Shown here in pieces: positions 25,077-37,488 of a stretch of DNA of 64,000 nt. Made by a program: the position numbers and the translations under genes. Origin of the DNA: Anaeramoeba flamelloides (lineage: Eukaryota; Metamonada; Anaeramoebidae); the NCBI GenBank assembly GCA_027625915.1, contig JANTQA010000023.1, forward strand, positions 14,570,001 through 14,634,000, in the 5' to 3' direction. The notes under the pieces were generated by a model. That model saw nothing but the letters and a program-made list of their open reading frames with translations. It did not search any database and was not told where the DNA came from. The first letter of the stretch is position 1. The number at the start of each line of letters is the position of its first letter.

Positions 25077-26062
25077 AAAAATTCTCAAAAAGAATATGAA
25101 CATAAAATTTTTGAATATTTTTTGAATTTGTTATTATAATTAGTCTCCAATTGATTCTTTTCTAATTAAATTTCTTCAATACAGGCATTTAGAGTTTTTT
25201 TTTATTTCAGAAATTATCATATATAGGAAATTTTTATATCATTTTTTTTTTGTATTAATCACCATCTCAAGCTTTAAAAGGATTTTTTTTTTGAAAATAT
25301 AAAAGAAAGGCAATATTTTGTCACTTAATTAATATAATAACACATCATAATTTATAACAGAATAAATAAAGAAATAAAGGAAGCTAAGAGCGATAAAACA
25401 CTAATTTGTATTGAACAAAATCTACGTTTCATATTAAATTCGTTCTAATTTTTCACTTTTCAGTTTACAATATAACATAGAATTCAGTATCTAATATTCT
25501 GCTTATGATCAATTCAATTTTAAAGAAAACTTCTTTTAGATTTTGTGAAAGGTATAAATTGTGAATGTAATTTGTAGAATTTGTTTTTTTTATTTTTTTG
25601 TAATTTAAAAAACAAAAAATATAAAAAACTCTTTCACTTGAGAAAAGTTCATATTTGATTCTTGATTTTTCTATTCTATTTTTTAAAAAGTTGAGCTATA
25701 AGAAACCGATATCAAAGTTACTTGGCTTTTGTTACCCATTTCTACAATCTTCTAATATAATAACCTTCTATAATAAAGAAATACAATTTATTGATATTTG
25801 AATTCCATATATGAAAAAAATTTCACTTCCTTTTCAATATTTTTCTTTTATAAATAGAGTTTTCAAAGAAGTTGGTTGTAATTTGTATCACTGGTTTATC
25901 AACTCTTAATGGTGTTATTTTAACAATTCTATTTTTTTTTTACTATAATTCAATAATAAATTTTTAATGATAGATTTGTGGAAAAAAAAAAGAAAAAAAA
26001 AAAACAAAATAATTTATTGAAATAAAAAAATAGATTTGAAAATAAAATTTGACCAATTTAAG

Positions 26063-26537
26063 ATTCAAATAACTGTTGAGTGAAAAATGTTGGAAAGAGA
26101 AAAATAGTTGGAAAACAATTTTAATTGGGAACATTACTGAAAATGTTTTTTAATTTCAATCGTTTGTGAAATAACCAAAGAAAACAACAATAATCTACTT
26201 CTGAGAATAATGATTAATGTAATTCTACTTTTTCAAAACCATATCTCTTACAATCTAAAGTAAGTTTAAAAATTACCATTTTCAGAATTAATAGTAAACT
26301 TTACTAAAACTTGGATTTTTGTTAAAATAGATATGATCTACTTTAGTTATCAATCATTCAAATGAGTATTCTACACAAAACACAGATTAATGAACTTGTA
26401 CACATTTAAACCTGTATTTAGATAAAATTCACCTAGTTGTCAATAGGATTTGATTTTCAAAATTACTAATGTTCCCAATTAAAAATGGTTTCCAACCATT
26501 TTTCTGTGTCCAACATTTTATTCTTAAGAGTAATATT
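26063..26537. mobile_element. MITE-B copy 1
   Basis: About 470 bp, over 90% identical by eye to 27986-28468. Arms of ~70 bp: start ACTGTTGAGTGAAAAATG ... AATTGGGAACATTA, end TAATGTTCCCAATT ... CCAACATTTTATTC. The right tip is degraded. No coding frame. Lies 0.6 kb downstream of the PAM18 stop. Confidence 0.75.
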
Positions 26538-26884
26538 ATTTTATAAAGTGAATTTTTTCATATTTTCAACCTTCAAAAACATTTTTTTTAGAAACTTTAT
26601 TTGAACAGATAACCTAAAAAATAATATAATTTGATCTATTGAATTTTTTGACAAGATATATCCTATTCCAAAAAAATCCTTTACTTTTTTGAATTTTACA
26701 ATAAAAGTTAAATTTTCATTTTTAGTAAAGTCTCAATTAGTTTTTCACGATATGTTTTTTTTTTTTAATTTCTACACTTATCAAGGTGTTATAATTGATA
26801 TATATATATATATATATATATGAAAAAGAACACTTAATCAATATATAAATCATAATGGTTGCTCAATAATTTAAATATTTGTTT

Positions 26885-26996
26885 CTGTAAAAGGTTAGGA
26901 TAAATTTTTGAATTTTTACTAATATTTTCAATTGATCAGAAAAATTTAATTTTGCTGTTTTGATATTTTGCTGATAGTCGGTTTGACAGTATTTTA
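26885..26996. repeat. Diverged end of the foldback element family
   Basis: TTTTTACTAATATTTTCAATTGATCAGAAAAAT ... GGTTTGACAGTA matches the right arm of the foldback at 62868-63689 (TTTTACTAATATTTACAATTGATCAGAAAAAT ... GATTTGACTG). A second, older insertion of the same family. Confidence 0.5.
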
Positions 26997-27149
26997 TTTT
27001 TTTATCACCACCAAGAATTGAACAAAATTTTCAAATCTAAAATTAAGAAATCATCCAAATCTTTTTATTTTTCGAAAAAAGAAACAAGAAAATCAAATTA
27101 AAGATCCTCGAAATGAGGAAATAAAGAGGGACCAGTAACAAGTGATTTT

Positions 27150-27485
27150 TTAATTTTGTGTATTTTTCCCAGTAAACAAAATCTCTTTTGCTTCATTAAT
27201 TTTTGTTGAAATTAAAAGCGAACCACCTCGATCAGGGTGGTTAAGATACATTAAACGCCTATGTCTTTTTTTAATCACATCTTGTGAGGCACTTAAACTT
27301 ACTCCAAGAATTTTAGAGGCTTCAGATTTGTTCATTTTGGAGTCAAACCCATAGCGTGAAGAATTGAATGCTTTTGTCAACAATTTAGGTCCATGATCCA
27401 TCAAGGTCGACACTAGGATTCGTGATCCAATAAGCGCACCTACAGCACCAACAGCCATCATAATTGGACTTTTTCCAAGAGACAT
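27150..27485 (-). CDS. PAM18: PAM18/TIM14 J-protein of the mitochondrial import motor
   Basis: Single exon of 111 residues, usual for the family. An N-terminal membrane segment (~8-28, [16 protein letters not shown]) is followed by the TIM14 arrangement: [20 protein letters not shown], then [18 protein letters not shown] with the HPD tripeptide that stimulates mtHsp70, then [11 protein letters not shown]. It sits in the inner membrane of mitochondria or related organelles and drives protein import with TIM44 and PAM16. ATG at 27485 gives the full N-terminus. Neighbours on both sides are MITE-B copies, so it is an isolated single gene. Confident. Confidence 0.93.
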   Translation of the reverse strand: MSLGKSPIMMAVGAVGALIGSRILVSTLMDHGPKLLTKAFNSSRYGFDSKMNKSEASKILGVSLSASQDVIKKRHRRLMYLNHPDRGGSLLISTKINEAKEILFTGKNTQN

Positions 27486-27985
27486 TAGGCTTTTTAAGAT
27501 GTATTAAAATTGAGAAAAATGTATTTGGTGGTTTAAAAAATGGAGAAAAAATGATCTGTATTTTGTCAGATCTTTTCAAATAATCAAAGTTATTTACAAA
27601 GCTTTTTCAAATAGAAGTGTTTGAAAGTTATTTAAGATTTGTAAAATGTCTTTGTGTAACTAAATGATTACTAAGGATCAAATCTTTGTAAAAGTTATAC
27701 GATTTTTTGTTGAGGGGATACCGAGAGTAAACAAACCTTTTGTAAAATAAAACAATAAAAGAGGTTTGTTTTTATTACAAGTTTAGATTCTCATCGAAGG
27801 TTTTGTTCGGAGAAATGTTAAAAATTCAAACCATAAAAATTTTTAATTTGATCAAATATTGATCAAAATATAAAGGATTCTTATTATTGTTGAATTAGTA
27901 ATTTGATCACAAAACCTAAATACAATTAAACTTTGTTCCGAAAAACTAACTTAACAAAACATGTTTTCTCTTCAAAAAAGTTAAA

Positions 27986-28468
27986 ATTCAAATAACTGTT
28001 GAGAGAAAACTGTTGGAAAGAGAGAAATGGTTGGAAAGCAATTTTAATTGGGAACATTACTGAAAATGTTTTTTAATTTCAATTGTTTGTGAAATAACTA
28101 AAGAAAATAACAATAATCTACTTATTAGAATAATGATTAATGTAATTCTACTTTTTCAAAACCAGATCTCTTACAATCTAAAGTAAGTTTAAAAATTACC
28201 ATTTTCAGAATTAATAGTAAACTTTACTAAAACTTGGATTTTTGTTAAAATAGATATGATCTACTTTAGTTATCAACCATTTCAAATGAGTATTCTACAC
28301 AAAACACATATTAATGAACTTGTAACACATTTAAACCTGAGTTTATATAAAATTCACCTAGTTATCAATAGGATTTGATTTAAAAAATTACTAATGTTCC
28401 CAATTAAAAATGGTGTCCAACCATTTTTCTATGTCCAACATTTTTCTCTCAACAGTAAATAGTTATTT
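27986..28468. mobile_element. MITE-B copy 2
   Basis: Better preserved copy: ACTGTTGAGAGAAAACTG at the left and CATTTTTCTCTCAACAGT at the right. AAATA sits on both outer sides, a possible 5-bp target duplication. Same orientation as copy 1, with the PAM18 gene between them. Confidence 0.78.
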
Positions 28469-28899
28469 CTTGAAGGACCAATAAATCAGATTTATTTTCT
28501 TTTCCCAAAGATTATCAAGTCACTTTTTACACAACACGATCATGAAAAAAATATTTGAAAAAAAATTAAAAATTCGCTATTTTTACACTTTTTGATAACT
28601 TCATTTATAACAAACAATATTGGTTAATAAAAGATCTTGATCAAAAATTATTTTTAAAAATATTTTACAATTTAAGTTGTAAAATTCATTTTTCTAGATT
28701 CTTTTAAGATTTTTTTTCAAATATAATAGTAAAAAATTTGAATAATTTTTTCTTTATAGTTAAGATCCCATTTTATTATATTTAAAATGAATTTTAAATA
28801 TAATGAATATATTTTAAATAGGGGACCAATCATTTGGACTATTAAAGAATTATTTATTGATTTAAACTGAAAAAAATATTTTTTTTATTTTTCCGTTTG

Positions 28900-29370
28900 G
28901 TTTTTCAGTATTTAAAAGAATTGAGTGAAATTAAAGATTTTTCTCTATTCTTGTAAATTCTGGAAAACGGTAGTTAGGTTTTCTTGAGTTTTCTGTTTAT
29001 TTGTGAAATCAGTAGATATTTGTTAGGTTTTTTTGATTTATCTATTTATTCGAAAACCTAGCACACTTCTGTTAGATTTTTTTTAATTTTTGAAATAAAA
29101 AGAAAATTTAATAAATTTTCGGTTTATTACAAAAAGTAAAAAAAATCAGACACTTTCCCTTTAAGTTTTTTTTTGAGTTTTAAAGAATTGAGTAAAATCA
29201 AATATTTTAACCGATTCTTTTGTATTATGGAAAATCTAGGCACTTTATTAGATTTTTTTAATTTTCGAAATAAACAGAAAATTTACATAAATGTTCTATT
29301 TATTTCGTTAATTAAAAAAAAAAAACGTAGGACACTTAATATTTATCATAAGTTTTTTCCCCATATGTGA
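28900..29370. repeat. Multi-hairpin repeat E, cluster 3
   Basis: TTTCAGTATTTAAAAGAATTG ... CTTGTAAATTCTGGAAAA palindrome at ~28910-28965, then TTAGGTTTTT hairpins, and a second palindrome near 29175-29235. Confidence 0.55.
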
Positions 29371-31444
29371 GTTTTTTTAGAAGATTATAAGATTTTTTCG
29401 AAATGATTAATTATTATCTATTCAAGTAAATATCCTAAAGATGAATTTTAAAAAAAATCATTGTCACAGCCATTTAAAAATTTTACCCTCAAAAAAAAAC
29501 CTTTTTTATTCAACGAGAGACTTTTAAAAAGAGATGCACTATTAACAACAATAAAAAACAGCCTTAAGATTTTTAAGAACTGAAATGTTGGTTCTATTGT
29601 GAATAAACTCGATTACAAAGATGAAATGATAAATGAAGTACTATTTTTCTCTAACTTTTTTTTTTTTTCAATTTTTTTTTTGATACTACTATTAATTGTA
29701 TACTAAATGTATCAAAATTTTCATTCAGCTTTCCAAAATTACCATATACCAAGAATTATAACAAATCATCAAAAGTCCAATTATTAAAGGGAAATTAATC
29801 ATTTAAACTGATAAATGCAATTAAAATTTTAAAATGTTACTTGATTATAAAAACTTTTTTTCCGAAAGATGAATGAAAATATTGTTACATTTATACTGCA
29901 ACAAATAGTTGGGAAGGGTGCAATTAATTATTTATTAAAAAAGACACACTACTCAAGTTTAGAGCAATTAATTATCATTTTTAAAAGTGTTCATTTTCTC
30001 TAATTATATTTTCATATATAAGATCAAATCCTTGTTTATATAGGATTTTCTGATCTTAAAAAGAAAAAGAAAATATTTAAATAAGATTTTAATTTTTAAG
30101 AAATCTCATTTTTAGTAATGTCTGAAAGAGTTTGTATAGAATAATTACATTAAAAATTTTATATTATTTAAAAAATACACTAAAAATAAATCCAATATTG
30201 AATCTTTGAAGTTCTAAAAAAAATTCATTCTTTAATTTAATTTACAAATAATATACTAAATGTTTTTGTATTTTTTTTCAAATATTAAAAGAATAAAAAA
30301 AGAAAAAATATTCTTTAAATCAGTTATTTGATAATATCCTTTTTTTTTTTTTTTTTTATTCAGAAATATTGATTAAATTTAGTTTTTTTTGTTTGAAAAT
30401 ATTGAAAAAAATGATAAATAAAACTCTATTTGATAATTTTAAACTATATATTAAAACTAATCCATTTAAAAAATTAAGATTTTGTTTTTAATTATTGATT
30501 AGAAATAATCAAATTTTGAATATTTTCTTTTAATGATATGTTTAATTTTCCAGGGTATAAAAAAAAAATTAGTTTGGGAGAGTTTTAGATTTGATTTTTT
30601 TGTTCTTTTTTCTCATTTTTTTGTTCAATAAAAAGTAAAAAATGATTTGAACTGTTATTTGAATCAAAAAATTATATTTTTTTACAAGTTTAAAATAATT
30701 ATTGTATTTTTTTTTCGAAATTAAGTAGAATTTTTAAAAGGGTTGTTTTCGAACTTAGTGGTTTTATTTTTAAAGTTTGTTTTTGTATAGTTCCTTTATA
30801 GATATTAATATTTCTTTCTTCTTTAAAAAATATTTTTTTTCTAAAAAAAAATAATTTCAAAAATTTGTTAGATTTTGACTGATTAAAATGGTAAAAATGG
30901 ATCAAACTTTTAAAACCCAATAATTTCTTTCTGAAAATACTTTAAAAGTACGTATGGTCTTGTTGTAATCATATTTTTAATTTTTTTTTCAATTTAAAGA
31001 TGATGTAAATTATTTTTGAATTTTCTATTAAATTCACTTGAAGATTTTTTTTAGTTTACCACACACTTAAGTCGCTTATTTTTTGTAATAACGATTTTTG
31101 ATGATTTGGTTTTATATATATATATATCATTAAAAAGCGAAAACTTAAAACTTGAGAGGTTATTAAGCCTTTTTAACAAGTACTATTATTCTTTCATTTT
31201 GAAACCCTTGAAAAAAAAATTTTTTTTACAATTATCGTTTGCTGTCATTAAAAAAAAATCACTTTTGTAAATGATAAAATTTTTGTGTGATAACCAAGAA
31301 TCATTAAATAGGAATCTGATGAAATATGCTAAGAGAAAAATTCTCAAATTGATTAAAATTGTGAATTCTTTTCTATCATTTTCTATTAGGGTTTTTTATA
31401 TTTTTATAAAGTTTTTTTTAAAAAAAAAAAGATATCAAAATATA

Positions 31445-32195
31445 TCATATTGATAGTTAAAAGATAAAAAATAATTAAAATATTTTTCAAACAAAAGATT
31501 AAACCTCTTAAATCATTAATACTATAAAATTTGACTATTCATAAGATAATTTTTTATTGGTTATTTTCATTTTAATTATTCATTTTTTCATTTTTTGTTT
31601 TTTTTTTATTTATGGTATTGAATAGTTGGAAAATGAAAAAACAAGATAAGAAGAAATAAATTTAGAAATAACCAACAAGTATAAAAATGGAAGCAGTTGA
31701 ATTTTGATTTTGAATATACTAGATATAGGAATTAAGAAAGGCCATTATTGGATTGGTGGATGGAACAAAGAAAAAAGAAAATAAAGAAAAAACAATTCCA
31801 ACAAAATACCCAGATGAATTGCGGCTTTTTACCTGAAAAGTGAGAATTAAAAGAAAAAAAGTTTGTTTTGTAAAGAATTATCAATAAAATGTGAAGAACT
31901 TTTCCCCAATTCACCGTGCTCAAAGTTTTTTTATTTATTTTATAATTAATTTCCCCATACAATTTACAAAACGAGATTTCTCATTTCAAATAAAAGGGCA
32001 CATCAATTTTTAAAATATTGAATTTTAATTTTTTATTGTTTTTTTTTGAATGGGTTTTAAATATTCGGGTGATCTTTTTTTATATTTTAAGGGGTTTCTT
32101 AGATTTTAGAATGATACTATAATTATTTTGATTCAATTATGAATAATTCTTGAAAATTTATTTACCTTTTTATGTGAAATAAGGTTTATTTTCAT
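31445..32195 (+). pseudogene. Transposase-related relic, copy 1
   Basis: About 750 bp aligning along its length with 46490-47225. A broken frame reads LDIGIKKGHYWIGGWNK, then after an in-frame TAA continues near NNSNKIPR-like codons; the other copy is clearer. The HTH-like pattern (cysteine/glycine-serine, I..ELDI, W) resembles the N-terminal DNA-binding part of Tc1-like transposases. Both copies extend well outside the frame, so they are copies of one element or of a duplicated segment. Confidence 0.5.
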
Positions 32196-33105
32196 CCTAT
32201 TGATTGATTCAGTACAATAAAAAGAATTTTTTTTTTTTAGTCTTTTATAAAATTCATTTTTTAAATTATATTCTAAATTTTTTGTTTTTTTTTAGAACAA
32301 TATAAAAGGAATGTGCTATTGTAACAAGATTTTCAATTTTTAAATATTTCTTTTGAAATATCGGATTTTTCCATGATTTCTCTAAATGTCCTAGCCTTAT
32401 TATGTTTGGTAATATTGCAAAAGTCGTAGAAAATCAGATAATTTCATCCTTAAAGTTATATGACGTTTTAGTATACATAGTAAGAACCCAGATAAGGTAA
32501 AAAAATAAGATAAAAAATTTACAAATAACACACACACACAAAAAACGGGATTGGTCATACTGTTAAATGGAAAATAAGAAGATCATGATTTTCATTCGAC
32601 TTTCCAAAAAAATCACATTTCAAGAATTAAAATAAATTCTCAAACCCCTTAATTCTAAAAGAGAAATTAATGATTTAAGCTGACTTTAAGAATTAAACAT
32701 TTTAAATGTAACATCTAGATAATTCAAAATATTTTTTTTTGGAAAGCTGAATGAAAATTGTGTTGGATTTATTCAATAATTAATATTGATAACACACAAC
32801 CTATTTTTTTCAAAACAAATAATTCTCAAAGAAAAAAAATTGTGTCTTTTTAATTGGATAAAAGAACTAACAACATTTTTTTTTCTGCTTTATTTGTTAA
32901 ATCGAATTCTGTATTCAAAAGTGCTTGAGTCTGCTAAAATTATAAATAGATATTAACATACTCATAGGAGCAAAAGAGAATGAACACAACACATTACCAA
33001 CTACACCACAAATGAATTGTATCATTCTTTATTAAAATTCTAAACCCTTAAAAAATATTTTTGATGATCGATCATTTTTTTATTATTATCTTTTAATTAA
33101 TTCGA

Positions 33106-33910
33106 ATGGTAAAACTCTTTTTTTGAACTTTTTTTGTCTTTTTACTTTGTTTCCTATTCTTTCAATTAATTTTGAATCAAAAAACAAACCATTTTAAACT
33201 TTCTCTTTTTTACCTTTTCTTCGAAACAGCCAACCAGATTCAAACGATCCAGAAAAAAAAGAGGACAAATTATTCATGGTTATGGACGTGTTGGAAAACA
33301 CAGAAAGCATCCAAGTGGTAGAGGTAAATCAGGTGGTCTCCAACATCATAGGTAAATTATTTTTCTTTTTGTTTTGCTTTTGCTTTTTCTTTTTTTTTTT
33401 TTTTTTTTTTTTTTGTTTTTTATTACAATTTTTTTTTCTTTGATTTCTTTTTACTTTTTGAAAAAATCCAAACAAACACGATCTTTTTAAACAAAAAAAC
33501 AAAAAAAAATATTAAATCTTTACTTACTTTGAATTTCTTTTTTCTTATTTTTCAAAAACAAAAAAAGAATTGCCTTTGATAAGTACCATCCAGGATTTTT
33601 TGGAAAAGTAGGTATGAGGTGGTATCATAAACAAAACAATATCAAATACGCACCAATCATCAACCTTGATAAACTTTGGACCTTAGTTCCAGAAGAGACA
33701 AGAACAAAATACCAAAAAGCCAAAGAAGGTGACGAAGTACCAGTTATTGATGTTGTCAAATTCGGTTACTTTAGAGTTCTTGGAAAAGGTAGACTCCCAA
33801 AGCAACCAATGATCGTGAGAGCTAAATCATTTTCAGAAACAGCAGAAAAGAAAATCAAAGCTGTTGGTGGTGTTTGTGAACTTGTTTTTGAAAAAAACAA
33901 AAAGAAGTAA
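33106..33910 (+). CDS. RPL27A: 60S ribosomal protein uL15 (L27a)
   Basis: Three exons: 33106-33108 (the ATG alone), 33230-33351 and 33568-33910. Introns of 121 and 216 bp have GTAAAA and GTAAAT donors. The product is 155 residues against ~148 in animals and yeast. It starts [20 protein letters not shown], then [48 protein letters not shown]: the full uL15 pattern. It lies in the large subunit near the peptide exit side. The start-codon intron is deduced from ATG-GTAAAA at the right distance and the exact PTRF continuation; no other ATG would give MPTRF. Confidence 0.93.
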
Positions 33911-36900
33911 ATAATGATGTTTTTAAAGAGAATTAATACTACAAATGTTAATTTTGTCAAGTTATTTGAATTAAAAACATGCTTTCGTGATCATAGATTT
34001 TTTTGTTCGATCATTTTCAATTAAAAAAACAGTTTAGATACATTATTTAAAAAAAAAAAAAAGCCATACATCTTTTTATTTTTTTATTTTTTTTTGACCT
34101 TTGGATTTTTTTTTTTTAAAGAGAGTTATACTGTCTTTTTATTGGTATTAGGACATTCAAAACAAATAATTTATTCAAATAATATAATACAACTCATTTA
34201 TTTTCTCTAGGATTAATCGTGATTGTTAGTTTTTTTTTTTCAAACCTGTGAAATGTTTTTTTGTTTTTTAATCGTTGGATAAGTCTCATCAACCCAATAA
34301 TTAGTAAAAATGAATTTTTCCGTTTATCATTGATCAGAGCTCACATTTTGAATCTTTTTTGAAAAAAAATTCAAATAATTCTTTTTTTGATCCATAGAAT
34401 CAAATGATTCTTTTTTTCTTCCAATCATAAGTCTCAACTCATTTCTTGTTTACATTCGTTTTTCCAAGGAATTTTGCATCATTCTGAAAATTTAATAATT
34501 AATAATTGTTTTTTTTTATTTTCAATATGAATTTAATATTTCTAAAAAATATTAAATATTTCAGGGTTTTCTTCATAAAATTTTAGTTTTCATCATCTTG
34601 TTGTCAATTCTAATGTTTTTAAGTTTCTTACTGATAAGCAAATTATTTTACTATGAAATGGAATCAAAACATTCTTTTTTTTTTTTTTAATAGAGTTTTG
34701 TTACCAAATAAAAATTCTTTTTTTAATTCTGTGTATCAGAATAAAATATTTATTAATGTTTTTGTAAAAGTATACTTCAAAGGTACTTTAACAAGTCGAA
34801 AATGTTTGATAAAAATTGATTCTAATGGAATCATTTAAATTTTATGTTTCCAAATTTTAATTTTTGTGAGATTTTAAAAATTCCAAAAATGGAATCAATC
34901 TTGGAACTCTTACTATCATTTATTTTCCATATTTAGAATTATTTTCGATATAACCATTCCTGAAAAAGGGAAGAAAGAACGAATAAAGGTTGACTAAGTA
35001 AAAAAAAAAAATAAATTTGGAAAAAAAATAATCCGTGAATTTATCGTCAATGATTTTTTAATGAATAATTTCAAAACAACAAATACAAAATACTTTTTTT
35101 ACACGAGAAAAAAAGTATTAGAATGTTATAAATTAGAAAAATTTAAAACTAATAAGATTATTTGGTCTAATGGCTTAAAATGTAAATTTTGAGTTTTTTT
35201 AATCGTCAAAAAGGATGTTTTTTGATATGTTTTCTTGGATTACCTTGGTATTGATATTTAATAATTTTAATAGCAACTTGCAATACGATATTCAGAATAT
35301 TTTTTGAATAAAAACTTGGAGATCATAGTTATTGTTAAAAAAAAAAATTTGATTTTTTTTTTTTTTTTTTTGGAATTGGTAGAATTGTAATATAGAAAAT
35401 TGTAAAACTACCCAATATGACTATAATTTTTTATATAAAATAAATACATAAAGTAAGAAGAAAGTTTAGTAAGAGTATAAAGCTATTTCTTTTATTATCT
35501 TGGCCTTCAATTTGATCAAGATTCTTTTAGTTAAAATTTCTTAATAAAATAAATACTCTGGTTTTGATTTGAAATAGTGACAAAAATGTGTTAATCGTTC
35601 ATTTTTAGGTCAATTCAAATTTATTAAATTTCGACTTTCCTAAATACTACTTAATATAAATTTTTTTGAGTATACTTGAGAAAAAATTATTCTTATTACG
35701 AGAAAAATATTGTAAAAATGATTGGATTTATAAATTTTCCATTTTTTAATTGTGAATTTTACGTACCTTGTAAACGCTATTTTTATCACAAAAAGGATTA
35801 TATATCAAGATTGTGAATCAAATTCCAAATGTATAGATAAACTATTTTTTTTTTACAAAAATTTTCTCTCATATTATCATATTATCCAAAGTCGTTCTGG
35901 ATGATATTAATCAATATCCTTCTCAAATTATTTAATGAATTTTTTAAATCAAAATATTTTTTTCTAAATTGGCAAAAATTTCTTTTTTTTTTTCAAATTT
36001 TGATTTTTATTTTGTTAATATTTTTCTTATTCTTTTTCTTTTTTTTTGAAAAATTTTTATATTTCGTATTCTTTGAAATTTTTTTTCTCTTTTGTATTTT
36101 TTGAAGTATTTTTCTTTTTTTTTAAAAAAAAATCAATTTGAAAATAAAAAAAAATATCGACAAAAGACATATAAACAATTAGAAAATTCAGAATATGTAA
36201 TGTTTTTTTTTTTTTTTTTGAGTGCATATATTTATTTGCAAAAAAATTTTTTTGTAAAACTTTTTTCTTTCAAATTCCAGTTAGAAAAATACTATATTAC
36301 TCATTTCAAAATTTTTAATTCACTTTTTTTTTTTTTTTTTTGGGTTTTGGTTCTAGTATTTATGATGATTAAAAAGAATTAGGAGTACATGCATTTTTAA
36401 TAATTAAAAAAATGTTTTATTGAAATAAATTAATAATTATTTTTTCTTATTATTAAATGAATATCTTATTTTATTTATTTTGAATGGTGGAAAATAATTG
36501 CCTCTTAGACTGTTTGTTTTTTTCAGGAATAAAATAATTTAAATAAAATCCTTGAGTTTTCTCTTTTCTTTTAGAAACTTTCCTTTAGCTTTTTCAGAAT
36601 TTAAGTAAATAGAGAAAAATCAGATATTTTTATCTAGTATTTTAAATTCGGGAAAATCGCCTTTCGTATTTTTTTTAATTTCTAAAATTAATAAAAAAAA
36701 AAAAAAAAAAAAAAAAACTTGGCACTCTATGATACTCTAAGGCATTAGATAATACCATTGTTTATTGATAATATTATTCGATCTAATAATTATAAAATAT
36801 TCTTAACCTTTCCACCCATAAATATTTCCTATTAAGTATTGTCAAAAATTATTTAGATTTACATTTAATAATTTTAAGTTTTCTATTTTTCAAGGAATAC

Positions 36901-37488
36901 TTACACATTTTTTTTTTTTGAAGAATGTTTATTTGTTTGAAAATAAATTGAAATTTTTGAGTTCATCTGGGTCTCAAAAAAAAAAGTACATAATTTAACA
37001 ATGTTTTGACCGATGCCTTTATCATAATGGTTGTATTGTAGATTGTCCTTATATGTGACAATTACGTAAATAACTAATTTAAAACAATTAAAGAAAAATG
37101 ATATTTTGTATCATTAGTAAACAAAAGCCAATAATATATCTTTACCCAAAAGCTAATATCCTTGAAGAAAGTTCTTAGAAGGGGTCTTGCACTCTGATAT
37201 CTTCACCACATCTGAATAGAACTACCCCTCTCGAAATATATTAATTGATTTTTTTTTGGATTTGAATTTCTTTCAATCACAAAAAAAAACAATTAAAGTA
37301 TTATAAAAATTTTACAATTTATTCTTCCAACAACATACAAGTATGGAATTGCTTTTATTCAATTTTTTAGAATTCAAACATTACAAAAATAAATATTATC
37401 TTTCGCGTTGAGTTTAAATAACAAGATGTTGAAAGAATGAAAAAAAGAGATCTTATCATTTTTTTGTTTTTGCAAGTTGGCCTTCAAA
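33911..37488. other. 3.6-kb stretch without a supported gene
   Basis: Very AT-rich. A minus-strand frame at 34428-34327 (MIGRKKESFDSMDQKKNYLN) has mixed composition and might be an exon, but nothing supports a join. Phe-rich frames at 35900-36380 are poly-T artefacts. A less AT-rich patch at 37150-37235 contains AGGGGT ... ACCCCT arms 42 bp apart. Confidence 0.4.
36585..36745. repeat. Multi-hairpin repeat E, cluster 4
   Basis: CTTTTTCAGAATTTAAGTAAA ... TAGTATTTTAAATTCGGGAAAA palindrome, then a TTTCTAAAATTAATAAAAAA poly-A run and GGCACTCTATGATACTC, the same border sequence as cluster 1. Confidence 0.5.

Larger units (their letters stand above)
23629..27149. other. Mostly noncoding, repeat-rich
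   Basis: Poly-A/T-rich DNA. A minus-strand piece near 23960-23880 (LFGNESVVFSPHCGVSEP) may be a further exon of the gene at 21886-23628. Otherwise holds MITE-A copy 3, MITE-B copy 1, a foldback end relic and a (TA)n run at 26799-26821. Confidence 0.4.
28469..33105. other. 4.6-kb gene-free stretch
   Basis: Between MITE-B and the uL15 gene. Contains a multi-hairpin repeat (28900-29370), a transposase relic (31445-32195), a (CA)n run near 32524 and long poly-T tracts. Around 29830-29900 and 32590-32770 the words GGAAATTAATCATTTAAACTG and AAAGCTGAATGAAAAT recur, marking another diverged repeat. Confidence 0.45.

Noticed and set aside
35901-36382. Phe/Leu-rich frames that look like membrane proteins
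   Set aside because: Translation of long poly-T runs; no acceptable composition outside homopolymers.
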